Shown piece by piece: positions 9,362 through 16,552 of a stretch of 64,000 bases of DNA (position 1 is the stretch's first letter; each line of letters starts with the position of its first letter). Source of the DNA: Bacillota bacterium (GTDB lineage: Bacteria; Bacillota; Clostridia; Peptostreptococcales; Anaerovoracaceae); assembly GCA_017432345.1 (NCBI GenBank), contig JAFRJI010000012.1:1-64000 (forward strand). The letters are read 5' to 3'. Position numbers and translations under genes: made by a program. The notes beneath the pieces were generated by a model. It made no database searches. It was not told where the DNA came from and was given only the letters and a program-made list of their open reading frames with translations.

Positions 9362-10605
9362 CGCTGGAACTCCTTCTTGCTGCGGATCTCTTCCAGGTAT
9401 CCGTCATTGATGGCAGCCTCTTCAAACGTCGCCATGTTGGCCATCACGCTGCAGGCGCCTTTGATTACTTCGAACGCGACCGGGCAGCCGCTGCCTTCTC
9501 CCAGCCGCATGTCCAGCGACAGGAACGGCTTGAGGCCCAGCGTTTCGACGGCGAGCTCATATCCCCGTTCGAAAGATTTGTGTGACGCGATCATGTAGTC
9601 TTTTGCAGCCGGCGCGAGCACGCAGGCGACCAGCGCCGCTACGACGGAAATGTACCCGTCGATGACGACCGGCATGCGGTTCGCCGCCGCGCCAAGATAG
9701 GCCCCCGCCATCGCGCAGATGTCGAAGCCGCCCATCTCGGTCAGGGCTTGGAGCATCTGCTCTCTCTGCATGCGCAGCCGCTCCTCTTCGGACGGTGCGC
9801 CGTCCGGATCCATCAGGAAACCTTTCGTCTGCCCGAAGACTCCCCCTTGTTTGAGGATCCCGCCTTGCTTGCGGTACCCGGCGCTGACTTTGCTGACGAT
9901 CTCTTTCTTCCGGAGAAAGCCTTCGTCGTTGACGCCGCCGCCTCTGCCGACGGTCGTCTCAGCGTCCTCCCCCGTGATCGCTGACAGCAGCGCCGCGCTG
10001 GTGGTCGTGTTTCCGATGCCCATCTCCCCGACACCCATCATGTCGAAGCCTTTTGCATGGATCGCGTCCGCGACTTCGATGCCGGCCGCGATGCACCGCA
10101 GCGCCTCGTCTCTCGTCATGGCCGGGCCGCTGGCGATGTTGTCCGTCTCCCCCGTCTCCGGGCGGATCCGGCGGTCGAGGATCTTCCGCGTGTCGTCGTT
10201 TTCAAAAGGCTCGCTCAGATACAGCTCGCGCGGGATGCCGTCTTTGACGCCCATATCGACGATGAGCAGTTCGCTCCCGAAGCACTCTGCCAGCGCTCCG
10301 ACGCCGGTCAGCCGTCTCGTGAAATTCACGGTCTGCGCCATCGTCACGCTCTGCGGCGCTGACGAAACATCTTCAGCGACCACGCCGTTATCGGCGCAGA
10401 ACACCGCCACGCATCCGCGGTCGATTTCGTTGATCACGCTGCCCGTCATTCCGGCGATCCGGATCGCGATTTCTTCCAACAGTCCCAGACTTCCCGGCGG
10501 CTTGGCCAGATCGGCTTGCCGCTGCGTCGCTTTGGAGATGGCGGCCGGGTCTGCCGGAAGGATGGTTTCGATTGTATTTTGAAGCGTTTGCTCGAGTTCA
10601 GTCAT
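9358..10605 (-). CDS. cobT: Nicotinate-nucleotide--dimethylbenzimidazole phosphoribosyltransferase
   Basis: Activates the lower-ligand base by making alpha-ribazole-5'-phosphate from nicotinate mononucleotide. The protein is 415 residues from the chosen ATG; an upstream in-frame start at 10656 would add 17 residues that do not look like family sequence. The signature GEMGIGNTTTSAAL is present near residue 175, with VGRGGGVND after it. The N-terminal KPPGSLGLLE stretch is typical. It is the first gene of the cobalamin cluster, with a plausible promoter at 10647-10675. No corrin-ring biosynthesis genes are nearby, which suggests cobinamide salvage. Confidence 0.95.
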   Translation of the reverse strand: MTELEQTLQNTIETILPADPAAISKATQRQADLAKPPGSLGLLEEIAIRIAGMTGSVINEIDRGCVAVFCADNGVVAEDVSSAPQSVTMAQTVNFTRRLTGVGALAECFGSELLIVDMGVKDGIPRELYLSEPFENDDTRKILDRRIRPETGETDNIASGPAMTRDEALRCIAAGIEVADAIHAKGFDMMGVGEMGIGNTTTSAALLSAITGEDAETTVGRGGGVNDEGFLRKKEIVSKVSAGYRKQGGILKQGGVFGQTKGFLMDPDGAPSEEERLRMQREQMLQALTEMGGFDICAMAGAYLGAAANRMPVVIDGYISVVAALVACVLAPAAKDYMIASHKSFERGYELAVETLGLKPFLSLDMRLGEGSGCPVAFEVIKGACSVMANMATFEEAAINDGYLEEIRSKKEFQR

Positions 10606-10646
10606 GTCGTTATTCTTTCTCAAGGTGCACATACGTATACATAATA

Positions 10647-10675
10647 ATAGTATCAAAAACGGCGCGCAAAGACAA
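10647..10675 (-). promoter_or_regulatory. Probable cobT promoter
   Basis: The minus strand reads TTGTCT, a 17-base spacer, then TACTAT, close to the sigma-A consensus, ending about 42 bases before the cobT start. No cobalamin riboswitch is recognisable between it and cobT. The repeat array at 10746-11012 lies upstream of it, so the array would not be part of the cobT leader if this promoter is used. Confidence 0.45.
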
Positions 10676-10676
10676 G

Positions 10677-11100
10677 GGGCGCGGGTATTCCAAGTAGTGG
10701 GGCGGGGCCGCCGTGGAGGGACTTTTGTTCACCTATTTAGCCGAGTCCACCGGTTTGTTGTCTTAATCGCGTTTTCACCCGATTGCGGTGGACCTTTTCT
10801 TCACTCTGTTTTCGAATTTTCACCGTTTTATTGTCTTTATCACGTTTTCGGCTAATATTGGTGGAACAATCTTGATTCTGCGGAGCTCTCTGTCCACCGA
10901 TATCTTCTCTATGAGGGTTTTGCTTATCGAATCGGTGGAAACTGTCTTAAGGAAGACTTCTCCACTCCACCGCCACCAAGGAGAAACCGCTGTTTTAAAT
11001 AATAATGGTGGTGAATCTCCACGCAACCTTCACAATCCAATACGCAAATCTACATAATCGGCTGATAGTATATAGTCACAGCAAGGGAATACCCGCTCCC
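10677..11100. repeat. Inverted repeat bracketing the intergenic array
   Basis: GGGcGCGGGTATTCC at 10677-10691 is matched by the reverse complement of bases 11086-11100 with one mismatch; the inner 11 bases are exact. The two arms enclose the whole four-unit array. This could be a pair of terminal repeats of a small element or the closing stem of a long RNA. No target-site duplication is visible. The 608-bp stretch 10606-11213 holds no convincing gene. Confidence 0.6.
10746..11012. repeat. Four-copy array of 47-bp hairpin-bracketed units, period 73-74 bp
   Basis: Units lie at 10746-10792, 10819-10865, 10893-10939 and 10966-11012. Each begins TCCACCG (TTCACCG in unit 2) and ends CGGTGGA or a one- or two-base variant, with exactly 33 bases between, so each can fold into a 7-bp-stemmed hairpin. 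A central GTTTT is shared by all four. Units 1 and 2 agree at 35 of 47 positions. Spacers of 26, 27 and 26 bases are unrelated to each other. The period is not a multiple of three and both strands are broken by stops, so it is not coding. Units are too divergent for CRISPR. Function is unknown. Confidence 0.8.
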
Positions 11101-11151
11101 GAGCACCTCCTTCACAAAAGTAATAGTAAAATGTAGTAATGACAAAACAAC

Positions 11152-11183
11152 AAAAAGACCGGTCAGAGATGACCGGTTTTTTC
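11152..11183. terminator. Bidirectional intrinsic terminator
   Basis: Perfect 8-bp arms ACCGGTCA/TGACCGGT (11158-11165 and 11170-11177) with a GAGA loop are flanked by an A-run on the left and a T-run on the right. Read on the minus strand it terminates the aminotransferase-like gene that ends at 11214. It separates that gene from the array and from cobT. Confidence 0.85.
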
Positions 11184-11213
11184 GTTGCGTATGTTGCGTA
11201 TTAAGTGCTTTTA

Positions 11214-12494
11214 TTACTTGTCATATTCTCCGTATGCGATAGCGGTGATCGTCGCGAGCGTGCGGTCGACGTCCGCCTCGGTGCAGTAAGGCGCCATGCC
11301 CACGCGGATCAGTCCGCCGGATTCGGTCAGACCGAATGCAGAGATGACTTCGATGGCGTAGAAGTCTCCGTGCCAGGAGTTGATGCCTTTGTCGCCCAGG
11401 ATCTTCGTGACGAACTCCGGCGCATAGCCGTCCATCGTGAAAGCGACGGTCGGTGTTCGCGGCTCCCCTTCTGCCGGTCCGTAGACCGTTACGCCCGGAA
11501 GCCGGCGAAGGCCGTTCCGCAGCTTCTCGGAAAGCGGCGATTCGTAAGCGTCGAAGGCCAGCATGCCGGCGACAACGTTCCTTCTGCGTCCTTCCAGTCC
11601 GGCCAGTTCATCCTCGAAGAATTCCGCGTACTCCGCGCCGGTGTCGGCGATCAGGTTGATGGCCTCCGTCATGCCGGCCAGGAATTCGTACTGCGGGGTC
11701 GCCATGTGGAACTTCCGGCTGCCGTGGGCGATGTCTTCCGCGCCGGCATTGTTGAAGTCCAGGCTTTCCAGCAGGTCGGTGTTCATATAGGCCAGACCCA
11801 TATGCGGCCCGAAGAATTTATATGGGGAGCAAAGCAGCACGTCGGTGCCGATGGCTTTGACGTCGATCGGCAGGTGTGCCGCGTAATGAACGGCGTCCAC
11901 GACGGTGACTGCGCCAACTTCATGCGCCAGGTCGATGTATTTCTTCACGTCGGTGATCGTTCCGATGGCGTTGCTGGCCCAGTTGACGGCCACGACCTTC
12001 GTGCGGTCGGACAGTTTCGATTTATAGTCCTCAAAATCCAGCTGCTGCGTCTCGGTATCCAGGCGGACCTGCTTCACCTCAAAGCCCAGCTTGCCGAGCC
12101 GTCTCCACGGTTGGGCGTTGCAGCGGTGATCGATCTCAGTGATGATCAGCTCATCGCCCGGCTGCAGGGTCTTGGCGATGTTGACGGAGAAGTTGTAGCT
12201 GTGCTGCGTGGAGCCAACGCTGAATCCGACTTCCTGCGGCGAGCAGCCCAGGAAATCCGCGGCCGCCTTGAAGGCTTCCTGCTCAACGATGTCCGTCTTG
12301 TAGCTGGCTTCGAAGTTGCCGCCCTCGTTGGCGTTCGTGTTGATCATGTATCCGGTGATCGCGTCCAGTACGCGCTGCGGCACCTGTGTTCCGCCCGGCC
12401 CGTCCAGATAGGCGATCGGCGCGCCGGCGACTTCCAGCGAGCACGCCGGGAACTGGCTCCGGAATTTCTGTACGTCAAATTGGAATTTCTTCAT
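11214..12494 (-). CDS. Cysteine desulfurase-like protein (class V aminotransferase)
   Basis: A 426-residue PLP fold-type I protein of the 'cysteine desulfurase-like' group rather than SufS, NifS or IscS proper. Near the N-terminus are AYLDGPGGTQVP and NTNANEGGNF. The PLP-binding lysine falls in LLCSPYKFFGPHMG, and VVDAVHYAAHLPID carries the PLP-contact aspartate. The usual SufS active-site cysteine loop is not obvious, so desulfurase activity is doubtful. It is divergent from a PucR regulator, with which it shares a 297-bp regulatory gap. The substrate is unknown. Confidence 0.85.
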   Translation of the reverse strand: MKKFQFDVQKFRSQFPACSLEVAGAPIAYLDGPGGTQVPQRVLDAITGYMINTNANEGGNFEASYKTDIVEQEAFKAAADFLGCSPQEVGFSVGSTQHSYNFSVNIAKTLQPGDELIITEIDHRCNAQPWRRLGKLGFEVKQVRLDTETQQLDFEDYKSKLSDRTKVVAVNWASNAIGTITDVKKYIDLAHEVGAVTVVDAVHYAAHLPIDVKAIGTDVLLCSPYKFFGPHMGLAYMNTDLLESLDFNNAGAEDIAHGSRKFHMATPQYEFLAGMTEAINLIADTGAEYAEFFEDELAGLEGRRRNVVAGMLAFDAYESPLSEKLRNGLRRLPGVTVYGPAEGEPRTPTVAFTMDGYAPEFVTKILGDKGINSWHGDFYAIEVISAFGLTESGGLIRVGMAPYCTEADVDRTLATITAIAYGEYDK

Positions 12495-12608
12495 GCGAGG
12501 ATCCTCCTTGTCATTATTAGAAACGGTAGTTGTGTTTGCGGTTCGATCGGCGGCGCGGTTCCGACCCGTCTTCGCTCCGTATTCGGTCCGGTTTCCCGCC
12601 TTGTGTAA

Positions 12609-12636
12609 ATTGTACCATTCCCGCCGTGGATTTCAA
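12609..12636 (-). promoter_or_regulatory. Promoter of the cysteine desulfurase-like gene
   Basis: The minus strand reads TTGAAA, a 16-base spacer, then TACAAT, about 115 bases before the start codon at 12494. The long leader has no recognisable riboswitch. A short palindrome (GAAACcttGTTTC, 12641-12653) abuts the -35 side. Confidence 0.55.
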
Positions 12637-12677
12637 CAGTGAAACCTTGTTTCGCATACCATTTCCCATGGCGTTTT

Positions 12678-12692
12678 TTGTAATTATTACAA
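12678..12692. promoter_or_regulatory. Perfect 15-bp palindrome, candidate operator between divergent promoters
   Basis: TTGTAATtATTACAA is a perfect 7-1-7 palindrome lying between the leftward promoter (12609-12636) and the rightward one (12722-12750). Its position suits an operator for the adjacent PucR-type protein or another regulator. Assignment to any protein is inference. Confidence 0.45.
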
Positions 12693-12721
12693 TGGACGCG
12701 GCGTATGACCCTGTGTTTTAC

Positions 12722-12750
12722 TTGTATTGTAAGGATTTCCCTGCTATAAT
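12722..12750 (+). promoter_or_regulatory. Promoter of the PucR-type regulator gene
   Basis: TTGTAT, a 17-base spacer, then TATAAT, with the -10 hexamer 41 bases before the chosen ATG at 12792. This is a good sigma-A match. Confidence 0.7.
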
Positions 12751-12791
12751 TTGGGCGAACGTTGTGTGATTTACAAAAAGGAGATCCAACC

Positions 12792-13973
12792 ATGCTTAAG
12801 GTGATCGACCTTCTTTCCCTGGACGAATTTGAATCGTTCAAACTGATCTCGGACTCCAAGGGACTATATAACAATGTAGCCGGGACCGGCATTCTGGACT
12901 GGGAAACGCCAAAGGAAATCGCGAAAGATTTCCACAAGGATGACTTCGTTTTCATCACCCTGTACATGATCGGCCAGGAACCGGAGAATATGGAAGAGCG
13001 CTTCAAGGCCCTGTTCAAGGTGAACGTTGCCGCCATCGGGATCAAGGTCCCGGACCAGGAAACGTTCCCGATCCCGCAGGAGATCGTGGATCTGGCCAAC
13101 ACCCATCGCACGCCGCTGTTCACCTACACGGAGGCGTACCTGGAAGACCTGATCTTCGCCATCCGCTCGGCGGTATTCTACAACGACGCAAACCGCGTAT
13201 CGCTGGACTACCTCCGCTTTCTCATGGACAGCAGCGAGGACATGACGGCTTCCATCGCGAAGAAACTCAACCCCCTCTTCAACGACAACCTGGTCTGCTA
13301 CTGCTGCATCCCAGCTGCCGAAGAGACGGAACCTGCGCTGGACCGGGCCCTCGAAGACTACCGCAAGACGCTGACCCACAACCTATACATCTACAAGAGC
13401 GGCGACGCGTTCATCCGCTGCAACCGCTGCCTCATGATCATCTACACTTCTGAGGACGCGATTCCGGATGATGCAAAGGCCCTCGAGCAGATCCTAGACG
13501 GATTCCATTTCGACCGGGAGCAGTTCTGCACCGGCGCCTCCTCCGCGAAAGCGGGACTGGGGCTTTTGCAGGAAGCTGTGACGGAAGCGGTCAGCGCGGC
13601 GATCAGCGCCTTCATCGGCGGGGAACGGCTGCAACTCTTTACGGAGATCGGCTCCGACGGGCTGATCATCCCGACACTGGACAGCCGGCCGCACATGCAG
13701 TTCTACCGCAAAACCCTCCGTGCGATCACGGATTACGACGAAAAGCACTCGGCGCACCTGCTGGAAACGCTGCTCTGCTACATCGACAGCGAGAGCGACG
13801 TGGCGCTGACGGCGAAGAACCTGTTCCAGCACGGCAACACGATTCGCTACCGGCTGGAAAAAATAAAGACGATTTTAGGGATCTCGCTCTCGACGGACGC
13901 GTACGTACAATTGTACATGTTCGCCAAGATGCATAAGATCTACAGTATATTAAAAGAAGAACCACTGATTTGA
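12792..13973 (+). CDS. PucR family transcriptional regulator
   Basis: A 393-residue protein with an N-terminal PucR ligand-sensing region (about 1-125, MLKVIDLLSLDEFESF...) and a C-terminal PucR helix-turn-helix (about 335-393, SDVALTAKNLFQHGNTIRYRLEKI). The middle is a GGDEF-like/CdaR-like linker region. The start is at 12792, after an AAAGGAG site; a longer in-frame start at 12762 lacks one. Family members control purine, amino-acid or other catabolic genes. Neighbours suggest control of the divergent aminotransferase-like gene and the EamA transporter 15 bp downstream, but the inducer is unknown. Confidence 0.88.
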   Translation: MLKVIDLLSLDEFESFKLISDSKGLYNNVAGTGILDWETPKEIAKDFHKDDFVFITLYMIGQEPENMEERFKALFKVNVAAIGIKVPDQETFPIPQEIVDLANTHRTPLFTYTEAYLEDLIFAIRSAVFYNDANRVSLDYLRFLMDSSEDMTASIAKKLNPLFNDNLVCYCCIPAAEETEPALDRALEDYRKTLTHNLYIYKSGDAFIRCNRCLMIIYTSEDAIPDDAKALEQILDGFHFDREQFCTGASSAKAGLGLLQEAVTEAVSAAISAFIGGERLQLFTEIGSDGLIIPTLDSRPHMQFYRKTLRAITDYDEKHSAHLLETLLCYIDSESDVALTAKNLFQHGNTIRYRLEKIKTILGISLSTDAYVQLYMFAKMHKIYSILKEEPLI

Positions 13974-13988
13974 GAAAGGAGGTACGCT

Positions 13989-14900
13989 ATGAAAAATCAA
14001 TTAAAGGGCAACGCATTCCTGATGACGACGGCGATCATCTGGGGTACCGCGTTCGTCGCGCAAAAGGCCGGCATGGAATTGATCGGCCCGATTGCTTTTA
14101 ATGGCGTGCGGACACTGGTCGGAGCGGTTGCTTTGATCCCCGTCATCCTCATCATGAACAAGGCAAAAAAAGAAAAGGAACCGATCGATAAGACGCTGAT
14201 CATCGGCGGCATACTCTGCGGGCTGGCGCTTTGCGCGGCCGGGAACGTGCAGCAGATCGGCCTGTACTACACCTCCGTTTCTCACACCGGTTTTATCACG
14301 GCGCTGTACGTGGTCATGGTCCCGCTGATGGGCATTTTTCTGAAGAAGCGCGTGACGCCAATCATGTGGGCCTGCGTCATCGCATCGGCTGTCGGGCTGT
14401 ACCTGCTCTGCATCCCGCCGGAAGGATTCGGACACGTCAATGGCGGTGACATCATCATCCTGATCTGTGCCTTCTGCTTCGCCGTGCACATCCTGATCAT
14501 CGACCACTTCTCGCCGAAAGTGGATGGCGTGAAGCTCTCATGCATCCAGTTCTTCGTCGCGGGGGCGGTGTCGCTGATCATCATGCCGTTCGCGGATCCG
14601 GCGCTGGGATTCGAGCTGCCGACGTTCGGCGCGCTGACCGGATCCTGGTTCACGATCCTCTATGCCGGCATCATGTCCTGCGGCGTGGCGTACACCTTCC
14701 AGATCATCGGACAGAAATACACCGATCCGGCCATCGCGTCCATGATCCTCTGTCTCGAATCGGTCTTCGCGCTGATCGCGGGCATGATCATCCTCGGTGA
14801 GATGATGTCCATCCGCGAGATCATCGGCTGCGTCGTCATGTTCGCGGCAATCGTCGTGGCGAACCTGCCAAGCAGCACGGCACAGAAGGAGTTGAAGTAA
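13989..14900 (+). CDS. EamA-type (DMT superfamily) transporter
   Basis: A 303-residue inner-membrane protein with about ten hydrophobic helices arranged as two EamA repeats (roughly 8-145 and 155-295). The first begins LMTTAIIWGTAFVAQKAG and the second contains SCGVAYTFQIIGQKYTDPAIASMILCLE (first 20 residues SCGVAYTFQIIGQKYTDPAI), a common EamA pattern. Family members export amino acids or related metabolites. A GAAAGGAGG site precedes the ATG. It is 15 bp downstream of the PucR gene and probably cotranscribed with it. It ends at a strong bidirectional terminator. Confidence 0.92.
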   Translation: MKNQLKGNAFLMTTAIIWGTAFVAQKAGMELIGPIAFNGVRTLVGAVALIPVILIMNKAKKEKEPIDKTLIIGGILCGLALCAAGNVQQIGLYYTSVSHTGFITALYVVMVPLMGIFLKKRVTPIMWACVIASAVGLYLLCIPPEGFGHVNGGDIIILICAFCFAVHILIIDHFSPKVDGVKLSCIQFFVAGAVSLIIMPFADPALGFELPTFGALTGSWFTILYAGIMSCGVAYTFQIIGQKYTDPAIASMILCLESVFALIAGMIILGEMMSIREIIGCVVMFAAIVVANLPSSTAQKELK

Positions 14901-14944
14901 ATCCCGGGCAGTCAATCGAACGATTGAATAATTCCTTATTATAA

Positions 14945-15001
14945 TAAAAACAGCGGTTGCTTCGCTTCGGGTTTCCCGGAGCGGACCGCTGTTTGTTTTT
15001 G
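14945..15001. terminator. Bidirectional terminator between convergent genes
   Basis: Outer arms ACAGCGGT/ACCGCTGT (14950-14957 and 14985-14992) enclose an inner GC-rich hairpin, with TTTGTTTTT to the right and A-run to the left. It serves the EamA gene on the plus strand and could also serve the LarE-MazG gene arriving from the other side. Confidence 0.85.
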
Positions 15002-15053
15002 TGGTGGTCGGGGTTTGTGGTGGTTGGAATTTCGGGGGTTCGGCTTTCGGCCG

Positions 15054-16526
15054 TTACTTCTTCTGTTTTTCCCGTTTCTTGATCTCTTCCCAAAGGTCGA
15101 GCCCTTCGTCCACCGAATGCACGTCGATGTTCCCGAACACGTGCGGGTGCCGGCGGACCATCTTCTCGGAAACGCTTTGGATCACGTCGTCGATGCTGAA
15201 GTCCCCTTCTTCACGGGCGATCTGCGCGTGCAGCACGATCTGCAGCAGCACGTCTCCCAGTTCTTCGCACAGATGCTGGCTGTTGCTCTCGTCGATGGCG
15301 TCCAGCACTTCGTTGGCCTCCTCGACCATGTGCTTTTTCAGGCTCACGTGGGTCTGCGCCCGGTCCCACGGACAGCCGCCCGGCTGCCGCAGCTTCTCGA
15401 TGATATCTACAAAGTCCCCAAAGGTGTATTTCTGCTCTCGGACTTCCTGCAAGAACCGGTCGATCTCCGCCATGACATCGGCGGTCTCCACGTTCTCGGC
15501 CGTTCCGCGATGAACGGTCTCCGTCACCGCAATGCGTTCCGGCACGTCCGTTTCGCGCTCCAAAACAGGAACGCCGTTTCCCGGCGCGTTTTCGGCTGCC
15601 TGCTGCAAAGCCCCATTCAGCTTGCCCTTGGAGTAACCGCCCAGATCCAGCGTCACGTACTCGAAGCCGATCTCCCGCAGCGCTGCTTCCGTCTCCTCGA
15701 ACAGTTCGCCCGTGCAAAACCGCGCCATGTCGGCCGGCTCCAGCTCGATGCGGGCGATGAAGCGGCTCTTGTTCCCGCTGACCCGGCCGGCGATCTCGTG
15801 ACAGCGCACCCGAACCTGCATGAATCCCTTTGACCGCAGAAAGACTTCGCCCCGGTAGATGGCCGACAGCTTCTCCTCGGTGATTGTCTCGCCATACGGG
15901 ATCCGGGATGCCAGACAGGCAAAGGCCGGTTTCTTCCAAATAGTGAGTGGCTGCTCCGCCACGGCTCTGTCAGCCGGTGCCGCGTTCTCTGGCGCCGCGT
16001 CCATGCCCAGCGCAGCCTTGAGCTGCGGATCGCGTTCCGCCATCTCCTGCAGAGCCTGCCGGATATCCGCCTTTGTCAGGCCCGCGTCCTTCAGCGGGCT
16101 GGCCACACCCAGTTCCTGCACCGCCTTATGGCCCGGCCGGTAATCCGCCATGTCGTCGGCGTTGGTGCCGTCTGCCAACACGCTGCCCACCATGTCGGCG
16201 CGTTCCTTTAGATTGGAGAATATCTCCCGCTTGCAATGATAGCAGCGGTCCTCCGGATTGCGCTTGATCATGCCCAGCACGTAGCTGACGTCCATGTACT
16301 TGTGGCTGATGCCCAGCCGCTCGCAGACTTCCCTCGCGTACTCCGTTTCGTCCGGCGCGAAGTGCGGCCCGGTCGCCGTGATCGCCGCGACCCGGTCGTC
16401 GCCCCACAGTTCGTATGCAAAAGCCAGCAGGAACGTACTGTCCACGCCGCCCGAAAACGCCACGATCATCTGCCCGTAGCCGTTCAGTATATCTTTCAGT
16501 TGTTGCAATTTCTCATTCAATTCCAT
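15054..16526 (-). CDS. LarE-like sacrificial sulfur transferase fused to MazG nucleotide pyrophosphohydrolase
   Basis: One uninterrupted 490-codon frame. Residues 1-305 are LarE: PP-loop SGGVDS at 25-30, CYHC at 95-98, and ACLASRIPYG with Cys204. LarE adds sulfur to the nickel-pincer cofactor of lactate racemase; three cysteines (95, 98, 204) suggest the iron-sulfur subgroup. A polar Ala/Pro-rich insertion sits at about 170-192. A linker (about 306-350) leads to a single MazG domain (351-490) with CPWDRAQTH, EEANE (402-406) and EELGD (421-425), the metal-binding EExxE...ExxD pattern. No larA, larB or larC is in the window. Fusion of these families is unusual; joint function is unknown. Confidence 0.88.
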   Translation of the reverse strand: MELNEKLQQLKDILNGYGQMIVAFSGGVDSTFLLAFAYELWGDDRVAAITATGPHFAPDETEYAREVCERLGISHKYMDVSYVLGMIKRNPEDRCYHCKREIFSNLKERADMVGSVLADGTNADDMADYRPGHKAVQELGVASPLKDAGLTKADIRQALQEMAERDPQLKAALGMDAAPENAAPADRAVAEQPLTIWKKPAFACLASRIPYGETITEEKLSAIYRGEVFLRSKGFMQVRVRCHEIAGRVSGNKSRFIARIELEPADMARFCTGELFEETEAALREIGFEYVTLDLGGYSKGKLNGALQQAAENAPGNGVPVLERETDVPERIAVTETVHRGTAENVETADVMAEIDRFLQEVREQKYTFGDFVDIIEKLRQPGGCPWDRAQTHVSLKKHMVEEANEVLDAIDESNSQHLCEELGDVLLQIVLHAQIAREEGDFSIDDVIQSVSEKMVRRHPHVFGNIDVHSVDEGLDLWEEIKKREKQKK

Positions 16527-16552
16527 GGTTCTGTGCCCCGCGCTGCCCTGCG

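Noticed and set aside
10746..11012. CRISPR array
   Set aside because: Period and spacer size fit, but the units agree only in end arms and a few central bases, and no cas genes are present.
10820..11057. Short open frames across the repeat array on both strands
   Set aside because: They follow the repeats by chance; the 73-74-bp period is not a multiple of three and no ribosome site or family resemblance is visible.
10606..11200. Cobalamin riboswitch upstream of cobT
   Set aside because: Position suggested it, but no B12-box-like GCCACTG element or the conserved core could be found on the minus strand, and the repeat array lies upstream of the likely promoter.
11205..12608. 467-codon plus-strand frame
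   Set aside because: Antisense to the cysteine desulfurase-like gene; no ribosome site or recognisable protein family.
15054..15480. MazG domain as part of a toxin-antitoxin system
   Set aside because: It is the pyrophosphohydrolase, not MazE/MazF, and it is fused to LarE; no toxin gene is adjacent.
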